A stretch of DNA of 64,000 bases from Craspedostauros australis (GCA_026770025.1 JAMXDE010000027.1:682001-746000); one strand, 5' to 3'; shown: positions 11,013 through 21,367, counted from the stretch's first letter. Translations and numbers: made by a program. The notes: a model not told the origin generated them from the letters alone.

Positions 11013-11171
11013 TGAGTCGACCTGCACTTTGAAATGGACCTCCAGAAATATTGTCTCGGATATCCAGACCGAGCACATATTCATAATCCTTTTAGGTCTA
11101 ATACAAATAATTAACCATTGCATTTTTTAGTTATATCCTATTTTAAGTTTTATGGACCAATGGATGTGCGC
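11013..11171 (+). repeat. Left terminal inverted repeat of the outer transposon
   Basis: Reverse-complement match to 27046-27205. The first 27 bases are identical, followed by a graded match with small substitutions and indels up to GATGTGCGCA. Confidence 0.85.
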
Positions 11172-11193
11172 ATTTTTCGATCTCTTTCGGGTT

Positions 11194-11655
11194 GAGGAAA
11201 TTCACTAACCAGCCTTTTTGAAGTGCCGATTTGCACTAACCAGCCTGTTTTTACAACACTTAGTGGCACAAAACGTCCAAATGTCTGTGCGACATCTCAT
11301 GGACACGGAGATTTCACATCGACCTCCAAGGTTAGTGTATCAATGTAGACCACCTGTATCACACAGGAAAGTACAAACCACATCATACAGTTTGTCATAA
11401 TTGCCATAGAATGCATGTAAATAGTCCATACGAATATATAGCATCTAATGAAGGGATAATGACTACATTAGTAATAGATATGTGCATCATCCATTTGTTT
11501 GCTCCAACTCTTTGCGTTGTGGATCGTATTCTGATGAAACCTTCATTGGAAAGGATAAACATATTACGTTTTAACCAGATCAGCGCATCGAGGGCATTAC
11601 AATGGGTATAAAGCCAGCTAGCAATTGACTGGATCCATCTGGAAGGCGTTGCAGA
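11194..11655 (+). repeat. Left long TIR arm of the fold-back element
   Basis: Inverted copy of 20925-21367. The subterminal word CACTAACCAGCCT occurs twice within the first 55 bases of each end. The arm is cut at 11655 by the copia insertion (duplicated target TGCAGA). Confidence 0.88.
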
Positions 11656-11748
11656 TGTCGGAATGTGTGTACTCGGATGTGTATGCATCAGTCACACTTG
11701 CTTGCCATCATCTAGACTATTCGGTGGCGGAATCACGACACAAAACTA

Positions 11749-11756
11749 TGACGTCA
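11749..11756. promoter_or_regulatory. CRE-like site TGACGTCA in the 5' LTR
   Basis: A perfect 8-bp palindromic CRE/bZIP site in the first quarter of the LTR, where promoter elements are expected. Both LTRs keep it (3' LTR copy at 19050-19057). CRE-type sites are known from CO2/cAMP-responsive diatom promoters and have been reported in a stress-responsive diatom copia element. Function here is inferred. Confidence 0.6.
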
Positions 11757-11847
11757 CAGCGATACCATCGCTGTACCATGAGAACACTGCGATACTACGG
11801 CGCCAGGATACCGCGATACCAGCGGATACCACAGTATCCACCACACG

Positions 11848-11855
11848 TGACGTCA
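11848..11855. promoter_or_regulatory. Second CRE-like site TGACGTCA in the 5' LTR
   Basis: Embedded in CACGTGACGTCACATC, so a CACGTG E-box overlaps it. Conserved in the 3' LTR at 19149-19156. The spacing between the two CRE sites is 99 bp in both LTRs. Confidence 0.6.
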
Positions 11856-11910
11856 CATCAAGACCTTACCTACCAGGTCTACAGGAATGAAATATGTTTT
11901 GAACATTCCA

Positions 11911-12021
11911 TCAGATTCGATCAATCATCAGATTCGATCAATCATCAGATTCGATCAATCATCGGATTCGATCAATCATCAGATTCGATCAATCATCAGA
12001 TTCGACCAATCATCGGATTCA
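11911..12021 (+). repeat. 17-bp tandem repeat in copia LTR
   Basis: The unit TCAGATTCGATCAATCA is repeated six times plus a degenerate end, with TCGG variants. The 3' LTR has one unit fewer (about 19211-19304). Confidence 0.9.
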
Positions 12022-12418
12022 ACAAAACCAGAGAGACGACAATGTTGACAATCAAGTCAACATCAACGAGCAACATGAGAGCAATGTGCATGGAGGTGCA
12101 AGAGGATTGCACCAAGCAATGAGAGCAAAGAAGAGATGGATCAAGAGAGCATCTTGATCATCTCATTCCTCACGCTCGCTCATCAACAATCAATAGCAAT
12201 AACAGTAACAGAAACACTTTGAGAAAGAGTGTTGACTACTACCGATTCTCCGTGCGCGGAGCCTTCCAACACGTTTATAAACGTTAGCACCAGGGAAGCC
12301 CTGTGCAAGGAGAGATCGAAGAGCAAGAGACGCTGCATGAGCGACGAGCAAGAGACGAGCTAGCTTACCCTCTCACGCGCGTGATCGAGGACGAGACGAG
12401 AAGCGAGACGAGCGCTGA

Positions 12419-15400
12419 ATGAGCGAAGAGACCGAAGAGACTGCATTCCCTCTCACACCAGTGATCGAGGACGAGACCGAGGGAGACGAGGACGAGACTC
12501 TGAACCTCACGCGAGAAGGAGCGGGTGCGCCCATCCAACAACCAAGCGCTCAGCAAGGAGCCATCATCGAAACGGAAGCAGAGCAAGCTGCACGAAGAGC
12601 CGGCGCAGAGACGCGGCAGAGAGACCAGCCGAGACCGACATCGGCATCGACAGAGACACCCACATCGACTCCATCACAGCCAGCAGTGAAAGTGGAAGCG
12701 TACGAGACAGAAGTACAGCAGACGGAAACAGAAGGCAGGGGTAGCGCGTCAGAGAGAGACAGCGGCATCGATCCCCTCGCGTCGAACGACAACGAAGAGT
12801 CAGAGAGAGAAGAGGAGAGAGAAGAGAGCCAATCGACAGGCGGCACACGAGACACGAGCAAGCAGGCAACAACAAGAAAGAAGATGACGAAGGACACATA
12901 CAAGAGGCGCAAGGCCCCACTCTTCAGCGGAAAGAAGGAAGACTACAATGCGTGGGAATCGCAAGCCAAGGCGTACGCGCGTACGCAGCGATACAAGGAC
13001 ATCATGATGGGAGAGAAGCCCATCCCGACGAAAGGAGACATCGAGAAAGAGAGCGACGAAGAGAAGAGGGAGGCCCTCGAAGAGACGCGCGAACTGGCGC
13101 TGGACTGCTTCAGCGATCTGATCCTGATGATGGATGCAGAGCAAGGAACTGGAAAGCAGGCGATCCAGCTGATCAACCAATGCTGCGACGAGCAGCACCC
13201 CGAGGGGAACCCAGCGGCAGCATGGAAGATGCTGAAGGAGAAGTACCAGCCGACTGACGCGTCCACGGTGCTGCGGCTGGAGCGCCAGTTCAACACGGAA
13301 CGCATGGCGAGGGATACGGATCCCGACATCTACGTCACACGGCTTGAGCTGCTCCGCGCTCGCCTCCAAGAGGTGAAATACGAGATCAGTGAGAGAGAGC
13401 TGATCATGCAAGTGCTCAGCAGCCTCAGCAAGGACTACGACGACGAAGTGAGCAACTTCGAATACCAACTGCAGATGGGTCCAGAGAAGGTGACAATCGA
13501 GGCCATCCGAAATGTGCTGAACTACAGATACTCCAAGCTCCAAGGTGGAAAGGCGTACGTGGACGACTTCGCGGATACTGGCAGCAAGCGCGACGACGCG
13601 GCGATGGCTGCGACAGGCGGATTCAAGGGCAACTGCCACAACTGCGGAAAGTACGGCCATCGGTCTGCGAATTGTCCAGACAGAAAGCAAGCGGCCGACA
13701 ACAACAACAACCATCAATCCAACAACGGCCGACGAGGAGGCTACAACAACAGAGGCAACCGAAGAGATCAGCGCGGCAATCAAGGCAACCGCGGCAACAG
13801 AGGAAGAGGTCGAGGCAGCGGCTTCAGTGGGAAGTGCCATTACTGTGGCATCCCAGGGCATCGAGAGGCAGACTGCAGGAAGAAAAAGTTCAACGAAAAG
13901 AGAAAACAGGAAGAGCAAGGAAGCACGGCACAAGACGGCACCGATGACAGATTCGAGATGGTGATGACCACTCTCGACACACCCACAAACACTCACACCG
14001 CCTACGCTGTCGATGATTCATTCTTTGATACCTTCCAACACCGTCCAGGAATAGACGAGGTCCACGACGACACGAGCATCCCAGAATGGCTCAACGACGG
14101 ACCAATCATCCACGAGGTGACGCTCGACAACGAGCCTCGTTTTGATCTCGACTTCGATTATTGCCTCAACACGCACGACTTGCCGAGCAACGGCAACCGA
14201 GAAGAAGACCCCGAGGAGGATATCGATATCCTCGCTGTGGAGGAAGCCGGAGAGCCCCCGATTGAGCAGGACATGCTCTTGGACGACAATCTCTTCGAAG
14301 AGGCATCAGCCGCTGGCTCCGCCGAAGAAGAGATCGCTCAAGATGACGGAGATGACGACAGCGACGCAACTCGTCCACTATACGTCCGGAACAGATTCCG
14401 TCCTCTCAGACCAGAAGGTCAACGAGTCATGAACCACCACGAAGACGTGATCTTCCCAACCGGCCTACGCTTCGGGCCCACGGACTTCTTCAACCAACGA
14501 GGGGCGCACGGCAGGCATGACACTGTGCCGTACCCAACATTCACAGCCGAGATCAGACAACGCGAACTAATCGGCAACGCCATCTTCTGCGGGGCCCGCA
14601 ACCTGTTCCCCAACAATCGACGCATCCAGATGGCATTCGTCGGACGAGTGTCAGGAATGTTCATCATGGCAGAGCTGCTGTCAATCGAAGAGATCCTAGC
14701 AAACAGCATGATTCTCAACAGGATCCTCGAGCGTCACGGCCAACCACCACTGAGCATCATGGAGCGGCACTTCATCCTCGGAGGATGCATGGCGGCACTC
14801 CTTCACCACCGACCACAGGAGAGGCGACCTGAGCCACCGCGACAGGCAAGACCGGAGCCGCCACAGCAAGCAGAACCAATGCGCCCTCCAATCGATTGGG
14901 ACGATTCCAGCACGGGTGAGTCATCCGACGACGACGACTCCTCCTACGACGACGAGTTGGCAATCATGGTCGTGGATCGCACGCGCTTCCGTGCATCCGA
15001 CCACCGCACCGATACACCCGATGAACACACATGGTTCGCCGACAGTGGAGCCTCATGCCACATTGTGAATTCGGATAAGGGGATGTTTAACATCCGCCAC
15101 ATCCAATCCTTTGTGAAGGTCGGTGACAACACGCAACTCAACTCACCAAAGATGGGGTCCATCTATCTCCGAGTGAAGCAACGCGACAACACACAGCGCA
15201 CCATCAGACTGAACGACGTGAAGTTCGCACCCAAGATGTGGGTGAATCTGTTCTCAACGAACAAGGCGCTGGAGAATGGATACCAGATCGGCAACAACGG
15301 TATCATCATGGACATCGCGAACGGCAACGGGAACAAGATCGTGTTCGATCGAGTGTTCCGCACGCGAAATGGTTTCGTGACTGGCGTGCAGATGCATGCA

Positions 15401-18400
15401 GTCAAGCCACGCACAGACATCACGGCTGCGGCCGTCACACCGGATGCACCGAAGGGCATCAACACGTCCACACTCCATCGCATGTTGGGACACGCCCCAC
15501 TGGAAGCAATGCAACGGACCGCATCGCACCATGGATGGAACATCATCGGCACCATGCCGCCATGCAAGCACTGTGCCATCGCCAACGCACGAGTGAAGAA
15601 CGTCCCGAAGGCGACCATCGCAAGAGCATTACGACAATGTGAGCGATTCTTCATCGACATCAGCTACACAAAGCACACGAGCTTCGGAAGCAAGCGGTAC
15701 TGGGTGTTGATCGTAGACGACCACACAGATTACTGCTGGAGCATCTTCCTCACCAACAAGAGCGATCAACCGGCCTTCCTGAAACGGTTCCTTCAGAAGA
15801 TCCGCACACACACCAACGGGCAGCCAATCATCTTCCGTGGCGACAACAGCGGAGAGAACAAGGCATCCGAGGTCCATCTGCTCGAAGCCGGATTCGACGT
15901 CTCATTCGAATATACGGCATCCAACACACCACAGCAGAACGGCAGAGTGGAGCGCAAGTTTGCATACTTGTACACGAAGATGCGATCCATGCTGAATGGT
16001 GCCCAGCTCAACGAGGAGCACAGACACGGGCTATGGGCTGCAGCAGCCAACGTCGCGACCGCGGTCGCCAACATCACCGTGGCGAAGGGACAGACCAAAT
16101 CGCCACACAACCTATTCTTCGGAGAGGATCCGAAGTATGCAAATGGACTCCGTACCTTCGGCGAAGTCGGAGTCGTCAAGACGGCCTATGGAGGCATGAC
16201 AGCGAAACTCCAGAACAGAGGCGAGGCGATGTTGTTCGTCGGATATGCTCCACAGCATGGATCCGGCGTCTACAACATGTACCGTCCATCCACCAAGTCC
16301 ATCGTCTGCACCAGAGACGTGAAGTGGCTCAACAGATCGTACGGGCACTTCAAGGGTTGGACCTACGGCACGGACGATGGGAAGCCGGAAGGGAGTCAGA
16401 TTGTCGCAACCGATGCCGAGCACCCAACAGAGACCGACGATGACGGATTCATCCTGGTCGGAAGGGAAGGGACAGCGCCGTCCCAAACCACTCGAGCCAA
16501 GCCGAAGCGACGCTCTGTGTCATTCGCCGACGCGAATTCCTACCACGTCCTCTCAGACGACGACGATGAGGACGATGACGACGATGACGACACCAACAAC
16601 AACGCGAGTGCGAAGAAGGACTCACCAGGTCTCGCGAGCGAGACGACGACCACACCAGTGGACGAAGGGACTGCGTCCGAAGAGGAGGTTGACGCGATTC
16701 CCGTCGACGACGACACAGTGAGCGACATCGAACATGTTGCCCCACCGAGTGTCCCGCCAAGCATCCTCCGCACTCCGCCAACATCACGCAAGCGTTCGCA
16801 CGAAGCGAACGACGATTCGAGAGCTAGTCGCACCACGACTGCTGATCCCCCACGACGGCCAAGCAAGCGCGATACCACTCGCAGCGAACGACAACAGCGA
16901 TACATCGAGCGAAGCAAGCATCAAGCAAAAACAAATGCGAAATCGCGTGCGTCGCTGCCATCCAACACGAAAGGAAAGAGCGAATTGCGCAACCTTGCAA
17001 ACTACAACAAGCCAGGAAAGAAAGAGAAGCGCGAAGGTAAGCGGTTCACTACCAACCTATCCGTCTTCAATAGGGGAAGCGACACCGACGACGACAAGAG
17101 CAACACAGACAACGATCAGGACAGCAGCGAGGAGACCAATGACAATGACAAAACCAATGACGACACCACCGACGAGAATGAGGAGAACGACGAAGGTACG
17201 GACGACGAAGACAGCGACTCTCCTCCATCGGACGTCACCAACGCAGTCACAGATGCTCTATTCGGTAACAACGCAATCAGTACCGACGATTTCGAGACAG
17301 AGATCTGCGCAACCACCCAAGATGAGACAGGAGAGACACCGACACACATCGAGCCATCAACCTTCGACCAAGCATTCAACCATCCGAATGCAACACACCG
17401 GAAGGGCTACAGAGCTGCCATCGCAAAGGAGTTCAGTTCGATGGATGCTCGATCCGTCTACAGCAAGATCAAGCGCTCATCCATTCCGAGAGACCGCAGA
17501 TGCTGCAAGTGCAAATGGGTGTTTAAACTAAAGCGCAATGGAACCTATCGAGCGCGTCTGGTGGCGTGTGGCTATTCGCAGATCGCAGGAGTGGACTACC
17601 AAGAGCACCACTCGCCTGTCATCCACGACGTCACGTACTGTGTGATGATGGTGATCATGATGCTGCAGAAGATGGACTGCGCACTCGTGGACGTCGTCAC
17701 GGCATTCTTGTACGGCGATCTCGAAGAAGAGGTGTACATGAATTGTCCAAGCGGAATGGACAGCACACCGGATGAAGCACTGCTGCTGCACAAGCCAATC
17801 TACGGGCTGGTCCAGAGCGCACGCCAATGGTACAAGATGCTGGTGTCAACGCTGAAGGGAATGCGGTTCGACCAGAGCGCGGCAGATCCGTGTCTCTTCC
17901 ATCGCAAGACGAAGAACGAAACAGTCATCGTGGCGATCTATGTCGACGACTGCTTCTGCTGCGGACACCAGAAGGCACTCGAGCAATTCATGATCGACAT
18001 CCAGAAGAGCAAGTTCAAGGTCACCATCGAGAAGGGTTTGGGTGACTACCTCAGCTGCAACATCCAGCTCAACGCAGACAAGACGAGAGCCGTCCTACGC
18101 CAGCCACATCTGATCCGAAACCTAATCACCGAGTTTGGTGCAGAGGTGGAGAAGATGCAGCGCTACGCGACGCCAGGGACGCCAAGCCAGAGCATTGTTC
18201 GCCCATCCGAAGAGAACGGATTGCAGAAGGTAGACGCAGCAGAGCATGCTGACTATCGCAAGGGAGTGGGAATGCTTCTTTTCCTGATCAAGCATTCGCG
18301 TCCCGACATCGCCAATCCTGTCAGGGAGCTGACGAAGGTACTGGATGGACCAACCAAGGCTGCAACCAAGGAGATGCGGCGTATCATCAAATACGTCATC

Positions 18401-18937
18401 GACACGAAGCACTACGGTCTGAAGATCCATCCCGTCATGACAGACAGCAGCGCATGGAACATGGAGATGTTCTGCGACAGCGAATACGCCGGAGACAAGG
18501 ACACTCGCATCAGTGTCGGCGGATTCATTCTCTACCTCTGTCAAGTCCCTATCCTCTGGCGATCCAAGGCGCAGAAGGCAGTGACCCTCAGTTCATCAGA
18601 GGCAGAGTACATCGCGCTATCCGAAGCGGCGAAGGAGATCTTCTTTGTGATGCAACTCCTGGAGAGTGTGGGAGTGCCAGTGAAGACTCCTATCACCGTG
18701 AGAGTCGACAATGTTGGAGCGATCTTCATCGCGAAGAATCCCTCAACATCGCAACGCTCCCGCCATATCGACGTACGCCATCATTACGTCCGCAACATGG
18801 TGAATGACAAGCTCATCGAGATCATCTTCGTCAAGTCAGAGAACAATCGAAGCGACGGCTTCACGAAGAACATCAAGTCGGAGCTACAGCGCGAGCACGA
18901 GAAGTCCTACCTACACACTGGCGACAGCAGCGAATGA
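12419..18937 (+). CDS. Copia gag-pol polyprotein
   Basis: One 2,172-aa frame with all expected parts. A gag (UBN2-like) region starts at about residue 165 (KKEDYNAWESQAKAYART). There are two CCHC zinc knuckles, C406..C419 and C473..C486, with an Asn/Arg/Gly-rich stretch between. The protease motif is WFADSGASCH (D875). The integrase has an HHCC-like region (HRMLGHAP..CKHCAIA) and core D1080, D1142, E1178 (35 residues between the last two). The reverse transcriptase includes VDVVTAFLYGDLEEEVYM and YVDDC (D1843). RNase H has D2020 and SSSEAEY. Unusual features are a ~380-residue acidic insert between the second knuckle and the protease and a long Asp/Ser/Thr-rich linker before RT. No frameshift or stop is present, so it is probably active or recently active. 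Confidence 0.97.
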   Translation: MSEETEETAFPLTPVIEDETEGDEDETLNLTREGAGAPIQQPSAQQGAIIETEAEQAARRAGAETRQRDQPRPTSASTETPTSTPSQPAVKVEAYETEVQQTETEGRGSASERDSGIDPLASNDNEESEREEEREESQSTGGTRDTSKQATTRKKMTKDTYKRRKAPLFSGKKEDYNAWESQAKAYARTQRYKDIMMGEKPIPTKGDIEKESDEEKREALEETRELALDCFSDLILMMDAEQGTGKQAIQLINQCCDEQHPEGNPAAAWKMLKEKYQPTDASTVLRLERQFNTERMARDTDPDIYVTRLELLRARLQEVKYEISERELIMQVLSSLSKDYDDEVSNFEYQLQMGPEKVTIEAIRNVLNYRYSKLQGGKAYVDDFADTGSKRDDAAMAATGGFKGNCHNCGKYGHRSANCPDRKQAADNNNNHQSNNGRRGGYNNRGNRRDQRGNQGNRGNRGRGRGSGFSGKCHYCGIPGHREADCRKKKFNEKRKQEEQGSTAQDGTDDRFEMVMTTLDTPTNTHTAYAVDDSFFDTFQHRPGIDEVHDDTSIPEWLNDGPIIHEVTLDNEPRFDLDFDYCLNTHDLPSNGNREEDPEEDIDILAVEEAGEPPIEQDMLLDDNLFEEASAAGSAEEEIAQDDGDDDSDATRPLYVRNRFRPLRPEGQRVMNHHEDVIFPTGLRFGPTDFFNQRGAHGRHDTVPYPTFTAEIRQRELIGNAIFCGARNLFPNNRRIQMAFVGRVSGMFIMAELLSIEEILANSMILNRILERHGQPPLSIMERHFILGGCMAALLHHRPQERRPEPPRQARPEPPQQAEPMRPPIDWDDSSTGESSDDDDSSYDDELAIMVVDRTRFRASDHRTDTPDEHTWFADSGASCHIVNSDKGMFNIRHIQSFVKVGDNTQLNSPKMGSIYLRVKQRDNTQRTIRLNDVKFAPKMWVNLFSTNKALENGYQIGNNGIIMDIANGNGNKIVFDRVFRTRNGFVTGVQMHAVKPRTDITAAAVTPDAPKGINTSTLHRMLGHAPLEAMQRTASHHGWNIIGTMPPCKHCAIANARVKNVPKATIARALRQCERFFIDISYTKHTSFGSKRYWVLIVDDHTDYCWSIFLTNKSDQPAFLKRFLQKIRTHTNGQPIIFRGDNSGENKASEVHLLEAGFDVSFEYTASNTPQQNGRVERKFAYLYTKMRSMLNGAQLNEEHRHGLWAAAANVATAVANITVAKGQTKSPHNLFFGEDPKYANGLRTFGEVGVVKTAYGGMTAKLQNRGEAMLFVGYAPQHGSGVYNMYRPSTKSIVCTRDVKWLNRSYGHFKGWTYGTDDGKPEGSQIVATDAEHPTETDDDGFILVGREGTAPSQTTRAKPKRRSVSFADANSYHVLSDDDDEDDDDDDDTNNNASAKKDSPGLASETTTTPVDEGTASEEEVDAIPVDDDTVSDIEHVAPPSVPPSILRTPPTSRKRSHEANDDSRASRTTTADPPRRPSKRDTTRSERQQRYIERSKHQAKTNAKSRASLPSNTKGKSELRNLANYNKPGKKEKREGKRFTTNLSVFNRGSDTDDDKSNTDNDQDSSEETNDNDKTNDDTTDENEENDEGTDDEDSDSPPSDVTNAVTDALFGNNAISTDDFETEICATTQDETGETPTHIEPSTFDQAFNHPNATHRKGYRAAIAKEFSSMDARSVYSKIKRSSIPRDRRCCKCKWVFKLKRNGTYRARLVACGYSQIAGVDYQEHHSPVIHDVTYCVMMVIMMLQKMDCALVDVVTAFLYGDLEEEVYMNCPSGMDSTPDEALLLHKPIYGLVQSARQWYKMLVSTLKGMRFDQSAADPCLFHRKTKNETVIVAIYVDDCFCCGHQKALEQFMIDIQKSKFKVTIEKGLGDYLSCNIQLNADKTRAVLRQPHLIRNLITEFGAEVEKMQRYATPGTPSQSIVRPSEENGLQKVDAAEHADYRKGVGMLLFLIKHSRPDIANPVRELTKVLDGPTKAATKEMRRIIKYVIDTKHYGLKIHPVMTDSSAWNMEMFCDSEYAGDKDTRISVGGFILYLCQVPILWRSKAQKAVTLSSSEAEYIALSEAAKEIFFVMQLLESVGVPVKTPITVRVDNVGAIFIAKNPSTSQRSRHIDVRHHYVRNMVNDKLIEIIFVKSENNRSDGFTKNIKSELQREHEKSYLHTGDSSE

Positions 18938-18956
18938 CTGACGCCTACAGGAAGGG

Positions 18957-19555
18957 TGTCGGAATGTGTGTACTCGGATGTGTATGCATCAGTCACACTT
19001 GCTTGCCGCCATCTAGACTATTCGGTGGCGGAATCACGACACAAAACTATGACGTCACAGCGATACCATCGCTGTACCATGAGAACACTGCGATACTACG
19101 GCGCCAGGATACCGCGATACCAGCGGATACCACAGTATCCATCACACGTGACGTCACATCAAGACCTTAACTACCAGGTCTACAGGAATGAAATATGTTT
19201 TGAACATTCCATCAGATTCGATCAATCATCAGATTCGATCAATCATCGGATTCGATCAATCATCAGATTCGATCAATCATCAGATTCGACCAATCATCGG
19301 ATTCAACAAAACCAGAGAGACGACAATGTTGACAATCAAGTCAACATCAACGAGCAACATGAGAGCAATGTGCATGGAGGTGCAAGAGGATTGCACCAAG
19401 CAATGAGAGCAAAGAAGAGATGGATCAAGAGAGTATCTTGATCATCTCATTCCTCACGCTCGCTCATCAACAATCAATAGCAATAACAGTAACAGAAACA
19501 CTTTGAGAAAGAGTGTTGACTACTACCGATTCTCCGTGCGCGGAGCCTTCCAACA
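18957..19555 (+). repeat. 3' LTR of copia element (599 bp)
   Basis: Near-identical to the 5' LTR except for about five single-base differences (for example CCGCCATC for CCATCATC) and one missing 17-bp unit. Confidence 0.95.
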
Positions 19556-19699
19556 TGCAGAATATGCGCGATCAAATCACATGATACCGCATGGTAGCTG
19601 TGTGCGGTGTGCAGGGTTTTGACCAAACCTTCATATGAATGATTCAACATCTGCAATTTTACGAATGTAATCATAGCGACAGACCTTCAATGGGTTTGG

Positions 19700-20910
19700 G
19701 GGTGGCTTGCAAGGATCTGGATCCTTCGGGAAGAAATGCCGGCATCCAAATCTATGAACCTCGTCATACTGAGCGCTACGCTTGATGCTGTACTGTATTC
19801 CACATATCTATGCATTTGGCAGGCAGTTTTGAGAGATCTGACCAACTGCGTAGCTCCAATCACGCTCAAAAGAGTACAGTCATGGAGTTTGAAGTCTTAG
19901 ATCCCTTTGGAAGGGATCTAATTCAACGGATGCTGATATCACGCAGTCCTAAATGGTACGCATCGCATTGGACAGTGATTTGGATATTTGCGCATAGGAA
20001 CTATCAATCGTATTCCGATCCAACACTATAACCACTCCAATCACACGTCACAGAGTATGGCTATGGAGTTAGAAGTGCAAGATCCATCTGAAAGGGATCC
20101 AATTTCATGGATGATGCTATCCCGCGGTACTGAACGATACACCTCGCACTGTACAGCGTTCTGCGCATATATGCATAGAAAACGTCGATCATATTCCAAT
20201 CGAAAACTTTGGCCACTCCGAATGCACTGCAAAGAGTACGCAAATTGCGGTTAAAATGCAAGATCCGTCTGGAAGGGATCCAGTCTTACGGATGCTGATG
20301 TCACACAGTACTGCGTGGGATGCGTCTGGACGGTAGGCATCGCTCTGAGCAGTATTCCGCACATCTATGCCTTCGGCCATCCATCTTGAGAGATGCGATC
20401 AACGGAATCACTCCAAACATACTCCAAAGGCTACGGCCATGGAGTTTGAAGTCCTTGATCCGTTCGGAAGGAATCCAATTTTCCGGATGTTGATGTCAAG
20501 TGGCACTTAGGGGCGTCGTGACATGAGGATCACCTGGGCGCGTGTCGATACACCTTGCTGACGGGTGTACGGCTTCGAACTCCATGCCCGCCCTCTATGG
20601 AGTGCGTTCGGAGTCGATGAATTGGCAAATTGGAATATGATCGACATGTTCTGTGCACATATGCTCACAACGATGTGCAGTGTGATGCGCACACTTCAGT
20701 AGCGTGTGATATCAGCGTCCGTACAATTAGATGCCTTCCAAACAGATCAAGGACTTCAAAATCTATGGCCGTACTCTTTGGAGTGTGATTGAAGTAATGC
20801 CGCTGGTCGGATCTCACAAAATGGCCTGAGGAATGTGTAGATGTGCAGAAGATTGTGCAGCGTCAAGCGTAGCGCTGAGTATGACGAGGTTCATAGATTT
20901 GGATATCACC
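19700..20910. repeat. ~185-bp degenerate tandem repeats inside the fold-back element
   Basis: A word like GATCC.TCTGGAAGGGATCCA recurs at about 19899, 20083, 20264 and 20457 (period 183-192 bp). Each is preceded by a GAGTTTGAAGTC-like word and followed by CGGATG.TGATGTCA. An inverted copy lies at about 20690-20800. The block at 19735-19870 is repeated in reverse at 20780-20910, which makes the interior partly self-complementary. No coding capacity. Confidence 0.8.
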
Positions 20911-20924
20911 ATCTCTCCCAGATG

Positions 20925-21367
20925 GATAAAGATGCTCGCTAGCTGGAATTCTACCCATTGGAATGCTCTCGATGTGCTTATCTTGTTTAGATGGAATATG
21001 TTTATCCTTTCCTATGAAGGTTTGGTCAGAATACGATCCACAACGTACAGAATTGGAGCAAACAGGTAAATGATGCACATATCTACGACTACGTAGGCAT
21101 TAATTCCCTTCATTAGATGAAGTACGTTCGTATGGACGAATTAATGACATAATGTTACAAGTATGACAAACATGGATGATGTGGCTTTTACTTTTCCTGT
21201 GTGATACAAGTAGTCTACACTGATACACTAGCCTTGGGGGCGATGCGAAATATATGTGTCCGTGGGATGTCGCATGGACATTTCGACGTTTTGAGTCGCT
21301 AAGAAACACAAAATAGGCTGGTTAGTGCAAATCGGCACTTCAAAAAGGCTGGTTAGTGAATTTCCTC
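20925..21367 (-). repeat. Right long TIR arm of the fold-back element
   Basis: Inverted copy of 11194-11655, about 85% identical by eye and exact over the outer 53 bases. Target duplication CTTTCGGGTT follows at 21368-21377. Confidence 0.88.

Larger units (their letters stand above)
11656..12271 (+). repeat. 5' LTR of copia element (616 bp)
   Basis: Begins TGTCGGAATGTG and ends GAGCCTTCCAACA. It contains two TGACGTCA sites and a 17-bp tandem repeat with six full units (the 3' LTR has five), which accounts for the 17-bp length difference. Confidence 0.95.
11656..19555 (+). mobile_element. Intact Ty1/copia LTR retrotransposon
   Basis: A 7.9-kb element with TG..CA-ended LTRs (11656-12271 and 18957-19555), flanked by the direct duplication TGCAGA (11650-11655 and 19556-19561). 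A purine tract AGGAAGGG (18949-18956) sits directly before the 3' LTR. One uninterrupted gag-pol frame lies between the LTRs, with integrase before reverse transcriptase (copia order). The LTRs differ by a handful of substitutions and one 17-bp repeat unit, so the insertion is recent. No clear match to initiator-tRNA PBS was seen after the 5' LTR; that spot holds a palindrome, ACGTTTATAAACGT (12271-12284). Confidence 0.95.
11194..21367. mobile_element. Non-autonomous fold-back (Mutator-like) DNA element, split by a copia insertion
   Basis: The two ends are inverted copies starting GAGGAAATTCACTAACCAGC; the first 53 bases are the same at both ends. A perfect 10-bp direct duplication CTTTCGGGTT flanks it (11184-11193 and 21368-21377), a length typical of Mutator-like elements. 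The long arms (11194-11655 and 20925-21367) keep matching inward, and inverted similarity resumes after the copia insertion (19735-20040 against 20560-20910). Removing copia leaves about 2.27 kb with no transposase gene, so it needs a partner in trans. The middle holds ~185-bp degenerate tandem repeats. The Mutator assignment rests on TSD length and long TIRs only. Confidence 0.85.

Noticed and set aside
11911..12021. Regular short repeats that could suggest a CRISPR array
   Set aside because: Direct tandem repeats with no spacers, inside an LTR of a eukaryotic retrotransposon.
12800..13996. 398-aa minus-strand frame
   Set aside because: Antisense shadow of the copia gag region.
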